Shown: piece by piece, positions 1 through 6,907 of the stretch | How positions within the stretch are numbered: the stretch's first letter is position 1 | How the letters are laid out: each line of letters begins with the position of its first letter | Assembly: GCA_958415865.1 (NCBI GenBank) | Contig: CATYZV010000018.1 | Span: 1 to 14,506 of the forward strand | Length of the DNA: 14,506 nt | Reading direction: 5' to 3' | Source: an uncultured Selenomonadaceae bacterium | GTDB taxonomy: Bacteria; Bacillota; Negativicutes; Selenomonadales; Selenomonadaceae | Translations under genes and position numbers: made by a program | Notes under the pieces: generated by a model | The model's input: the letters and a program-made list of their open reading frames with translations, nothing else | What the model was told of the DNA's origin: nothing | The model's database searches: none

Positions 1-20
1 TAATTAAATAAAATCATTCA

Positions 21-1322
21 ATGAGAGAAGTGAATGCTGTGTCAAGTAAATACTATATTGAAGATGTATTCCGTCCCACATCATTTCCTATTTATACGTA
101 TGTAAACAGAAAATTTGATAATAGCAGCACCTACGAAATGAAATTGCAGAGAGCTCTGCGCAGCCCCGGCAGGCTCATTTCCATCACCGGTGCATCCAAA
201 ACAGGCAAAACGGTCTTATGCCACAGAGTTATTCCCAAGGACAGCATCATCGACTTGAGCGGTGCACAGATACAGAGCCAAGCAGATTTTTGGAATCAAA
301 TCGCTGAAAGAATTCATCTGCCCAATGAGGTACAGCTTACATCGCTGCATCAGGATACCGTCGCCAAAACGGTCAAAGGCGATGCTTCACTGAAATTTCC
401 GTTTACAGCATCCGGTAGTTTCGGTACCCAGAAAAACAGCAGTTATACTTCCGGAACGAACACCTCTTTAAAGCATATTCCCAGCAGTAATACCATTATA
501 AATTACCTCATAAAAAACAATATGGTGCTGGTGATAGATGACTTTCACTATATAGACGATGAAATCCAGCTCTACATTGCCCGCATTCTAAAAAGTGCCT
601 TATTCGATGGGTTGAAAGCCGTGATATTGTCTCTGCCGCACAGAGCCGATGACGCAGTCAAACACAATTCTGATCTCATCGGTAGGACGACTTATATTGA
701 AATCGAATCCTGGAAGCCGGAAGAGCTAGCGGAAATAGCCCGGCAAGGATTTAAGCTGCTTGGCTACCGGCTAGAGCAGCCTGCTTTGCAGCTGCTGACG
801 CAAGAGAGCATAAGCTCACCGCAGCTGATGCAGCAGAACTGTCTCAACCTGGCTTATAATATAAAGGATACTCATAAAGATACTGCTTCTTTGGAACTAA
901 TCTTAAATAGCTTTAAGGACACAGCAGCTGACTACAGCAACTATGACGATATTTTGGAACAGCTGCTGCGCGGCCCAGCACAAGGGCGTACAAAAAGAAA
1001 GCACTATGCTCTAAAGCACAATGTAGAAAAGGCGGATATATACCTGCTACTTTTGCTGGCAATGAGCGAAGATCCTCCTGTACTGTCATTTTCCCTTGCT
1101 GAGCTGAGGGAACGGCTTACACGGCTGCTTAGCAATGCTGAATCTCTGCCACGGACATTATCTATTTCCAATGCTGTAGCCAAGATGGAAAATATCATGA
1201 AAAAAATCTCCAGGCTAGATACTATTGAGTGGAAGCGGCAGCGGCTTTATATTCTCGATCCGTTTCTGCTGTTTTATCTGCGCTGGAGCGAAGACTGGAA
1301 GCATATTGACGAATTATCGTAA
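21..1322 (+). CDS. P-loop ATPase of unassigned function (STAND/archaeal-ATPase-like)
   Basis: A 433-residue protein that I do not recognise by name. It has a Walker A loop (GASKTGKT, residues 57-64) and a Walker B strand (MVLVIDD, 168-174) followed by FHYID. A LSLPHR stretch (204-208) could be sensor 1, and there is a helical region around 230-300. The C-terminus (about 335-425) looks like a winged helix ending in LYILDPFLLFYLRW, reminiscent of the tail of archaeal-type ATPases. Between Walker A and B lies a Ser/Thr/Gly-rich low-complexity stretch (129-155). There is no signal peptide or membrane segment, so it is probably cytoplasmic. A regulatory or defence-type signalling ATPase is possible but unproven. 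The start is uncertain: the ATG at 21 has no clear ribosome site, whereas a GTG at 39 follows a weak GAGAAG. The coding sequence is visibly AT-richer than the next gene (20 of 60 bases are G/C at 481-540), which suggests transfer. The upstream promoter lies outside the window. Confidence 0.8.
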   Translation: MREVNAVSSKYYIEDVFRPTSFPIYTYVNRKFDNSSTYEMKLQRALRSPGRLISITGASKTGKTVLCHRVIPKDSIIDLSGAQIQSQADFWNQIAERIHLPNEVQLTSLHQDTVAKTVKGDASLKFPFTASGSFGTQKNSSYTSGTNTSLKHIPSSNTIINYLIKNNMVLVIDDFHYIDDEIQLYIARILKSALFDGLKAVILSLPHRADDAVKHNSDLIGRTTYIEIESWKPEELAEIARQGFKLLGYRLEQPALQLLTQESISSPQLMQQNCLNLAYNIKDTHKDTASLELILNSFKDTAADYSNYDDILEQLLRGPAQGRTKRKHYALKHNVEKADIYLLLLLAMSEDPPVLSFSLAELRERLTRLLSNAESLPRTLSISNAVAKMENIMKKISRLDTIEWKRQRLYILDPFLLFYLRWSEDWKHIDELS

Positions 1323-1339
1323 AAGAAAGGATGTTGCAA

Positions 1340-1756
1340 ATGACTAAATTTGAAGTAGGGCAGAGCTATACATTCACCAAGGAAATCACTGATGAAGTGG
1401 TGCGCAAGTTCGCTGAAGCGACGGGGGATTTCAATCCGCTGCATCTCGATGAGGATTTTGCCAAGCGCAGCATTTTCGGCGGGCGCATTGCTCACGGGAT
1501 GCTGGGCGCGGGCATCATCTCAGGCGGGCTCGGCTCGCATATGCCGGGCATGGGCACGACGTATCTGGGGCAGAATCTAAATTTCAAGAAGCCGGTGCGC
1601 CTCGGCGATACGGTGGAGGTTACTTTGACCATCACGGAGATCAAGCAGCGCAGGCGTTTTGCTACTGCCAAGATAGCGACGGTACTCAAAAACGGTGCGG
1701 GAGATATCGCCATTGACGGCACTGCTGATGTGATTTTGCCGCCGGATGAAGAATAA
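1340..1756 (+). CDS. MaoC-like (R)-specific enoyl-CoA hydratase family protein
   Basis: A 138-residue single hot-dog-fold protein of the MaoC dehydratase family, close in size to PhaJ-type (R)-enoyl-CoA hydratases. The hydratase signature is intact: Asp30 and His35 in GDFNPLHLD, then the FGGRIAHGML segment. In PhaJ-type enzymes the Asp/His pair adds water across the trans-2-enoyl-CoA double bond. The reaction would be enoyl-CoA to (R)-3-hydroxyacyl-CoA in fatty acid or polyester metabolism, but the true substrate cannot be read from sequence, and no thiolase, synthase or dehydrogenase gene is nearby. An ATG at 1331 sits inside the ribosome site. The ATG at 1340 follows AAAGG (1326-1330) by 9 nt and gives the usual MTKFEVGQ beginning. 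It lies 17 nt after the ATPase gene, so co-transcription is possible, but its G+C is much higher (43 of 60 bases at 1501-1560), so the two genes probably have different histories. Confidence 0.88.
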   Translation: MTKFEVGQSYTFTKEITDEVVRKFAEATGDFNPLHLDEDFAKRSIFGGRIAHGMLGAGIISGGLGSHMPGMGTTYLGQNLNFKKPVRLGDTVEVTLTITEIKQRRRFATAKIATVLKNGAGDIAIDGTADVILPPDEE

Positions 1757-1770
1757 AATATGATATTATG

Positions 1771-1822
1771 AAAAAACAGACCTCGACAGTGGCTCTTGCT
1801 AATTATCGGGGTCTGTTTTTTT
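1771..1822. terminator. Bidirectional rho-independent terminator
   Basis: The sequence AAAAAACAGACCTCGA pairs with TCGGGGTCTGTTTTTT (10-bp core with one T-G pair, plus flanking A and T runs) around a loop of about 20 nt. The run of A on the left and T on the right lets it work in both directions. It closes the MaoC gene from the left and the secA-to-csaB operon from the right. The csaB stop codon (1821-1823) overlaps its edge. Confidence 0.88.
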
Positions 1823-2930
1823 ATCTGTGTTTTTTTTGTATATCGTCTATGAGCTTCAAGGCCATTTCGGCATTTGAGCGTGCCAGTGAGCGAAGCTTTG
1901 CCATGCGTTCTAAATTGGCTTGGCGGTAAGTGTCTTTATCGTTCCACTTTAGCTGAATCTGCTGCATGAGGTCTTCAACCGTGATGCTCTGCAGATTGCC
2001 TGCGGTGTCTTCGTCGATGGATTTTAAGAAGCGGTCAATCTTGGGGTCGTAGGAGATACCTATCATCGGCGTTCCCATGACTCCGGCGAAGATCAGGGCG
2101 TGCAGGCGGATGCCTATCATCAAATCCATGCAGCCGACGAGCGACATCAGCTCGGAAGTCGTGAAATCCTCTTTGAGGATACAGGCGGGCTGTTTCATCT
2201 TGCTGACGATTGCCTTTGCTGCTCTGACATCTTCGGGGTACTGCATCGGCATGAACACTATCTGCGCGCCGAGCTTTTCCGCTGCCTCGTCGGCTGTCTG
2301 AGCGAGCACGGTCTTGTAGTGCTCCCAGCCGCGCCATTCGCGCACGGAAATACCGATGATAGGGCAAGTCAAGGAGATATGCGCCGCTTTTAATATCTCT
2401 CTGCCGGCATTTTTAGCCACTGCTTTGATGGCGAGCACGGGATCTGCCGTCGCTTTGATAGGCGGCTTCGTTATCTTGAGAGTCGCCAGCTCAGTCAGTG
2501 AATCCTTATCTCGAACGGTTATCAGGCGGCAGTGGTTGCCGAACCAGCACATTAGGCGGCGGGCAAAGCCGCCGTAAATCGGGCCTATGCCCTGTGCGTA
2601 GAGCATGATCGGTGTATTGACGAGCTTGGCGAGAAACAATACTCCCATGTAGTAGTAAAGGCTGCGCCCGCTCGTTACGTTCTGAAGCAGGCTGCCGCCG
2701 CCGCTGATCAAGAGGTCAGCGGATTTTAATGCCTTTAAGATCGCCGTAACGCTGAGCCAGTTGACGGCATTGACACCGTGCCGCTGCTTCGTATACTCAG
2801 GGTCAGAGGAAATGACAGTAATATTTAGTTTTGAATCCAGTTCCGAGAAGATTTCCAGCATCGCCGACAGCATTGCTTCATCGCCTGCGTTTTTGGAACC
2901 GTAATACCCGGAAATTACAATATTACTCAT
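1821..2930 (-). CDS. csaB: Polysaccharide pyruvyl transferase CsaB
   Basis: A 369-residue cytoplasmic enzyme that transfers pyruvate from phosphoenolpyruvate to a sugar (ManNAc in the characterised Gram-positive cases) of a secondary cell-wall polymer. Pyruvylated polymer is what SLH domains bind in those bacteria. Family marks are visible: the N-terminal GYYGSKNAGDEAML (residues 8-21), the GGGSLLQ turn (77-83), YAQGIGPI, and the C-terminal block with GIRLHALIFAG and GISYDPKIDRF near 272-303. The length matches full-size CsaB and no motif is broken. It is the last gene of the operon; its first 8 nt overlap the end of the DUF5693 gene, so translation is probably coupled. AGGGG lies 11 nt upstream of the ATG, which is long spacing and fits coupling. 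Naming rests on motifs I recall; the actual acceptor polymer in this organism is unknown. Confidence 0.92.
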   Translation of the reverse strand: MSNIVISGYYGSKNAGDEAMLSAMLEIFSELDSKLNITVISSDPEYTKQRHGVNAVNWLSVTAILKALKSADLLISGGGSLLQNVTSGRSLYYYMGVLFLAKLVNTPIMLYAQGIGPIYGGFARRLMCWFGNHCRLITVRDKDSLTELATLKITKPPIKATADPVLAIKAVAKNAGREILKAAHISLTCPIIGISVREWRGWEHYKTVLAQTADEAAEKLGAQIVFMPMQYPEDVRAAKAIVSKMKQPACILKEDFTTSELMSLVGCMDLMIGIRLHALIFAGVMGTPMIGISYDPKIDRFLKSIDEDTAGNLQSITVEDLMQQIQLKWNDKDTYRQANLERMAKLRSLARSNAEMALKLIDDIQKKHR

Positions 2931-4998
2931 TCAGCGACTTACCCCTATCTGTTGAGTTAATTGAATTTCTAATATACTGCCAGAGGAACAGTGCCCCCAT
3001 TATCACAATGCCGAGCACACAGCCCCAGATCGCACCGTCAATGCCGCGCATCAGCGACATGAACACGGGCGTTCTCATATGAGCGAAGGTTTCCACCATC
3101 GAGCCTTGACCTATTGTCGCTATCATCGTGAGAATGAAGAACAGCCCTGCCGGCCACTTACGGTACCATGCCATGAGCATCAAGATGAACGCTGGATGGC
3201 CGATGAACAGTTCTTTGGAGCGCGGGCGGGCGTAAAATGCCTGTTCCAAAAATGCACGTATCTTGAGTTCCAAGCCCGGCACGGGAATGCCGCCCGTATG
3301 TCCGGAACGGCCTACAAATATGATGGCTGCCACAGCTGCCACCAGCAGTCCGAACAGCATCTTGACCGATACTTTGATATTCAAAAGACGCTGTGCCTGT
3401 TCCTTAAAGGAAACGGGATTTAAGAGATTGTCGCCGAAGATGTCGAAGCGGCGCATGAAGGCAAACGCTACGAGCAGTATCGGCAGCACGAATGTCAATT
3501 TAATGCCGCGGAAGATATTTATTTCGAGGAAATACTGCACGTCAGACAGTATGCCGGATAGGAACATAGCACCCGTCAGCGAAATAAGGCTGGCACATAC
3601 GAGTGCACGCACTGCTTTTAAAAGCAGCGGCCAAAAGCGCAGCCTGCCGACAAGCCTGTTGCGGCGTATGATGTCGAGCTGGCTGATCATGCCGATGGCC
3701 GGGAATATGTTTGCCGCCGCCAATGCTCCGGCGAGGCGCACTTTGGAGCCGCCGCCGATGGCAAACGGAACAGCGCAGATCGCAAAGCATACAGCGAGCA
3801 GAATATACTGCTTTTTGTCTGTAAGCTGCGGCAGTACCAGCGACAGATAGAGCACGCCTGCTGCACAGATGCCTAGCATCATGATGACTTGCAGAATTTT
3901 ATTGCCTGCGTACGGTTCAAAATAGCTTGCCGGACCGATCGTATAGCCCTTCTGTTCCAGTTTTTCCTTCGTATCGGAAAAATACTTCATATTCGTTTCC
4001 AGCAAGGTCATATCGCCTTCCGGTTTTTCATATATGCGCAGCAGGTCGATGCGGATATTGCGTTCCTGATCGGTATTGGACCAGCGTTCCACAGCAGTGG
4101 CGATAGGCAGCTTGGGCTGTTCATCCTTGGGAATGGAATAGAGCCTTGCCGCTTTGTAGTCCATCTCCTTGGCTATGTCCATCAAGCCTGCCTGCGGATA
4201 GAACTGCAGCTGAGTAACTGCTTCTATCATGCCGAGCGTAATGCCGCGTTCAAGCATTTTATGAGCCGTATACTTCGCTTCATCGCTCGTTTCGCTGTTG
4301 CCGCCGAGAGCTTCTTTGCCGGAAAAGACGATTTCAGACACCCGTATGCCGTCCATGCGGTCGAATACAGCGTCGATATCGTCGTCGGTTACATCATTGT
4401 AATTGCTCGGCCTTGCCAAGACGTAAAAACCCGCATCGTTCACGGCTTTCATTTCGTCCGTCGGCATACCGATGTTCATCTTGAGAAATTCTTCGTGATT
4501 TGCCTTGACGGCGAGCACTTCTTCAGTGCCTGCCTTTAAGATGCTGACTCTATCCTCACCGAGGCGGCGGAATAAATCTTCCTTCACTTCGGCAAAAGTC
4601 TGCGCATCATTGCCTACCACGTAAGTCTGTGTGCCGATTATGCTGCCGTTTTCCACGAGAGCGCGCCAAGCGGGATCACTCATCGCACCGCTGTGGTAAT
4701 CGCGCAGCAGTTCGCTGCCCGGCACGGCTATTGCCTTGCCGTTTTTATTCAGTTTCGTAAACGTCGTTTCATAGACAGCCAGCGATGTTATGCCGGCTTC
4801 TTTTGCCTGGGCAAGCACCTCTTCAACCGGCAGCCCTTCAAGCTCTGCCAGCTTCAGCATATCTTCATAATCGACAGCCAAGTCAATAGTATTGTTGGCC
4901 TCTTCGATGGTATGCCGCTGGAAGCTTACGGTCAGTGCCGCAATAAGCCCGATCACGATGCAGAAGATCAGCACGCGATTGTATTTAAACTTTGTCAA
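2923..4998 (-). CDS. DUF5693 family polytopic membrane protein
   Basis: A 691-residue integral membrane protein of unknown biochemical role, of the type that often sits directly before csaB. A single N-terminal membrane helix (about 8-27) is followed by an extracytoplasmic domain of roughly 340 residues, then a C-terminal half with some seven to nine membrane helices (about 368 to 676). Hallmark loops are GRSGHTGG (about 563-570) and ARPRSKELFIGHP (about 590-602). The topology suggests a flippase, polymerase or transferase-like partner in cell-wall glycan synthesis, but this is inference from context. Start choice: the longest frame opens with a TTG at 5022 that lacks a ribosome site. A TTG at 4998 follows AAGGTGG (5007-5013) by 8 nt and gives M-TKFKYNRVLIF just before the membrane helix. 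It begins 30 nt after the LmeA-like gene and overlaps csaB by 8 nt. Confidence 0.88.
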   Translation of the reverse strand: MTKFKYNRVLIFCIVIGLIAALTVSFQRHTIEEANNTIDLAVDYEDMLKLAELEGLPVEEVLAQAKEAGITSLAVYETTFTKLNKNGKAIAVPGSELLRDYHSGAMSDPAWRALVENGSIIGTQTYVVGNDAQTFAEVKEDLFRRLGEDRVSILKAGTEEVLAVKANHEEFLKMNIGMPTDEMKAVNDAGFYVLARPSNYNDVTDDDIDAVFDRMDGIRVSEIVFSGKEALGGNSETSDEAKYTAHKMLERGITLGMIEAVTQLQFYPQAGLMDIAKEMDYKAARLYSIPKDEQPKLPIATAVERWSNTDQERNIRIDLLRIYEKPEGDMTLLETNMKYFSDTKEKLEQKGYTIGPASYFEPYAGNKILQVIMMLGICAAGVLYLSLVLPQLTDKKQYILLAVCFAICAVPFAIGGGSKVRLAGALAAANIFPAIGMISQLDIIRRNRLVGRLRFWPLLLKAVRALVCASLISLTGAMFLSGILSDVQYFLEINIFRGIKLTFVLPILLVAFAFMRRFDIFGDNLLNPVSFKEQAQRLLNIKVSVKMLFGLLVAAVAAIIFVGRSGHTGGIPVPGLELKIRAFLEQAFYARPRSKELFIGHPAFILMLMAWYRKWPAGLFFILTMIATIGQGSMVETFAHMRTPVFMSLMRGIDGAIWGCVLGIVIMGALFLWQYIRNSINSTDRGKSLNE

Positions 4999-5006
4999 TT
5001 CTAATT

Positions 5007-5013
5007 CCACCTT
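5007..5013 (-). promoter_or_regulatory. Ribosome binding site selecting the TTG start of the DUF5693 gene
   Basis: AAGGTGG on the minus strand, one mismatch from AAGGAGG and 8 nt before the TTG at 4998. It lies inside the longer reading frame that starts at 5022, so it argues for the shorter 691-residue product. Confidence 0.6.
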
Positions 5014-5028
5014 GATGCTCAAATTTAA

Positions 5029-5733
5029 TTACTGCTGCCCGGGATTTACGGCAGCTTCGATGAGCACTTGACCATTTTGCTGCTCTGCCTTTGTGAACTG
5101 TGCATTCGCTACAGGCAGAGACGAAGTATCTGCCAGCGGTATGTCCTTGGTAAAGCTGACACCTATCCTGCCGAACACGCCGCCGGATGTATCTATATCC
5201 GTTATGCGCAGCATGAGCTGGCTGCCTTCGATGAAGACTTTTGCCCTGATGTGCAGATCGGCATAGCGGCCGAACAGGGCGATTCTGCCCGTGGCATCAA
5301 TGCCTTCCGGCCTTATCTGCGCCGCTATATCGGATACGCCGTCCACTTTTTCATTGAGCAGCTGCGTCAGAGCCTGTTCGCTCAGCGTGCCGCGCACTGT
5401 AAGCTGATCGGCAGAAACTATAACGAGCCTCCGCGCCAGCAGCAGGTCTTCAAGGCTGATATCAAGCCCTCTGCCCTGCACGCTTAATGTAGAAAGAGCG
5501 GTATCTCCCAGCTTTACATTGTCAGCAGAGATGTCGAGTTCATCGACTTCGCCCAATAACAGCATGTACTGCGGAGAAGATACGATATTGACCTGAGCAG
5601 CATCGGCATTTATTTTTTCTTGAACTTCAGAGCTTATCCTGCTTTCGATCACCGAGGGCAGAAAGTAAGCTGCTCCCGCCGCTGTCAGCGCAGCGAGAAC
5701 TATGAGGCTCAGCAAAAATTTACGCAAGTTCAT
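5029..5733 (-). CDS. LmeA-like (DUF2993) envelope protein
   Basis: A 234-residue exported or membrane-anchored protein. An N-terminal hydrophobic segment (about residues 3-25, LRKFLLSLIVLAALTAAGAAYF) acts as a signal anchor. The rest is predicted beta-rich with repeated short strands, as in the DUF2993/LmeA family. The mycobacterial member LmeA binds phospholipid and supports mannan elongation; transfer of that function here is only by family and neighbourhood. A role in handling a lipid-linked envelope glycan beside DUF5693 and CsaB is a reasonable inference. Two in-frame ATGs exist: the one at 5739 overlaps the ribosome site, while the ATG at 5733 follows AGGA (5739-5742) by 5 nt, so the shorter start is preferred. 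It begins 21 nt after the prfB stop and belongs to the same transcript. Confidence 0.78.
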   Translation of the reverse strand: MNLRKFLLSLIVLAALTAAGAAYFLPSVIESRISSEVQEKINADAAQVNIVSSPQYMLLLGEVDELDISADNVKLGDTALSTLSVQGRGLDISLEDLLLARRLVIVSADQLTVRGTLSEQALTQLLNEKVDGVSDIAAQIRPEGIDATGRIALFGRYADLHIRAKVFIEGSQLMLRITDIDTSGGVFGRIGVSFTKDIPLADTSSLPVANAQFTKAEQQNGQVLIEAAVNPGQQ

Positions 5734-5754
5734 ACACATCCTAATAATTTAGAC

Positions 5755-6865
5755 TTAAATCTGATGGTTTGCTTTAGCGTGGAGATATCCTTCAATGAAG
5801 CGATTGAGATCGCCGTCCATGACTCCCTGCACATCGCTCGTTTCCACGCCGGTGCGGTGGTCTTTGACGAGGTTGTAGGGATGGAACACGTAAGAGCGTA
5901 TCTGGCTGCCCCATTCGATCTTCTGCTGATCGCCTTCAAGAGAAGCAAGTTCTTTTTCCTTTTTTTCCATCTCCAGCTCAAACAGGCGTGCACGCAGAAG
6001 GCGCAGGCACTGTTCGCGGTTTTGCAGCTGCGAGCGTTCGTTCTGGCACTGTGCCACAATGCCCGTAGGAATATGCGTCATGCGCACGGCGGAATCCGTC
6101 TTGTTGATGTGCTGTCCGCCTGCGCCGCTCGCGCGGTACGTATCGACGCGCACATCAGCCATGTTGATCTGAACGTCTACATCATCGTCGATTTCCGGCA
6201 TTACATCACACGCTGCAAAGGAGGTGTGGCGGCGTGCCGCAGCGTCAAACGGCGATATGCGCACAAGGCGGTGCACGCCTTTTTCCGACTTGAGATAGCC
6301 ATAAGCATTATGGCCCTTTATCATCAAAGTAACGGATTTTACGCCTGCTTCATCGCCCGGCAGCAGATCTACCGTTTCCACGGTGAAACCGTTGCGTTCA
6401 GCCCAGCGGCCGTACATTCTCAGCAGCATCTGAGTCCAGTCCTGTGCTTCCGTTCCGCCGGCACCGGCGTGCAGCGTCAAGATAGCGTTGTTGGCATCGT
6501 ACTTGCCGGACAAGAGCAGTTCCAGTTCCAGCGATTCCATTGCCGACTGGATTTCAGCAATTTCATTTTCTACATCGGCACAGACGGATTCATCCTTGTC
6601 TTCCATGCCCATTTCCCAGAGGACCTGCATGTCCTCGAATTTGCCGACGATGGATTTGTATTTTTCCACGCCGGATTTAACATCGTTCAGCTCCTGCGTC
6701 GTCTTCTGCGCAGCGTCAGGGTCGTCCCAGAAAGTCGGTTCGCCCATCTTGTATTCAAGCTCAGCTATTTTTTCTTCCTTGCGAGCGATGTTAAAGTGAA
6801 TCCCCCATTTCATTGAGCTTTTTTTCTATAGCTACGATTGTAGTATGCAGATCTTCAAGCATCAT
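5755..6865 (-). CDS. prfB: Peptide chain release factor 2, with programmed +1 frameshift
   Basis: RF2 recognises UGA and UAA on the ribosome and triggers peptide release. The product is made from two frames. Frame 0 runs from the ATG at 6865 (AAAGGA ribosome site at 6872-6877, 6 nt away) for 24 codons ending in ...EMGDSL, then meets TAA at 6791-6793. Slipping +1 at CTT-T continues with AAC at 6790-6792 into the main frame, giving a 369-residue protein of normal size. In the joined numbering the SPF stop-codon reader is at 204-206 and the GGQ peptidyl-release motif at 249-251, within one residue of the E. coli positions as I recall them. The N-terminal MLEDL...EKKL helix fits the family and would be lost if the gene started in the second frame. 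A second ATG at 6862 is an equally possible start. It lies 42 nt after secA, a frequent Firmicutes pairing. Confidence 0.95.
6790..6806 (-). promoter_or_regulatory. prfB programmed +1 frameshift site (CUU UAA C)
   Basis: On the minus strand a G5 run (6802-6806) is followed by five bases, then CTT TAA C (6790-6796). The peptidyl-tRNA on CUU can slip to UUU, skipping one base and reading AAC next. The G run can act as an internal Shine-Dalgarno-like stimulator, as AGGGGG does in E. coli. Two details differ from the E. coli site: the stop is UAA rather than UGA, and the spacing from the G run to CUU is 5 rather than 3 nt. The site should autoregulate RF2: low RF2 means slow termination and more frameshifting. 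Confidence 0.9.
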
Positions 6866-6907
6866 TTCACATCCTTTAATATTTTTATTTAGAAATTAAC
6901 TGCCTTA

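Noticed and set aside
6791..6813. prfB as a broken gene, or starting at the ATG at 6813
   Set aside because: The apparent frame break is the conserved RF2 recoding site, and the joined protein has normal length and motif positions. The ATG at 6813 would omit the N-terminal helix.
5620..6816. A 398-residue open frame on the plus strand, opposite prfB
   Set aside because: It is antisense to a well-supported release factor gene, has no ribosome site or recognisable domain, and mirrors prfB codon structure.
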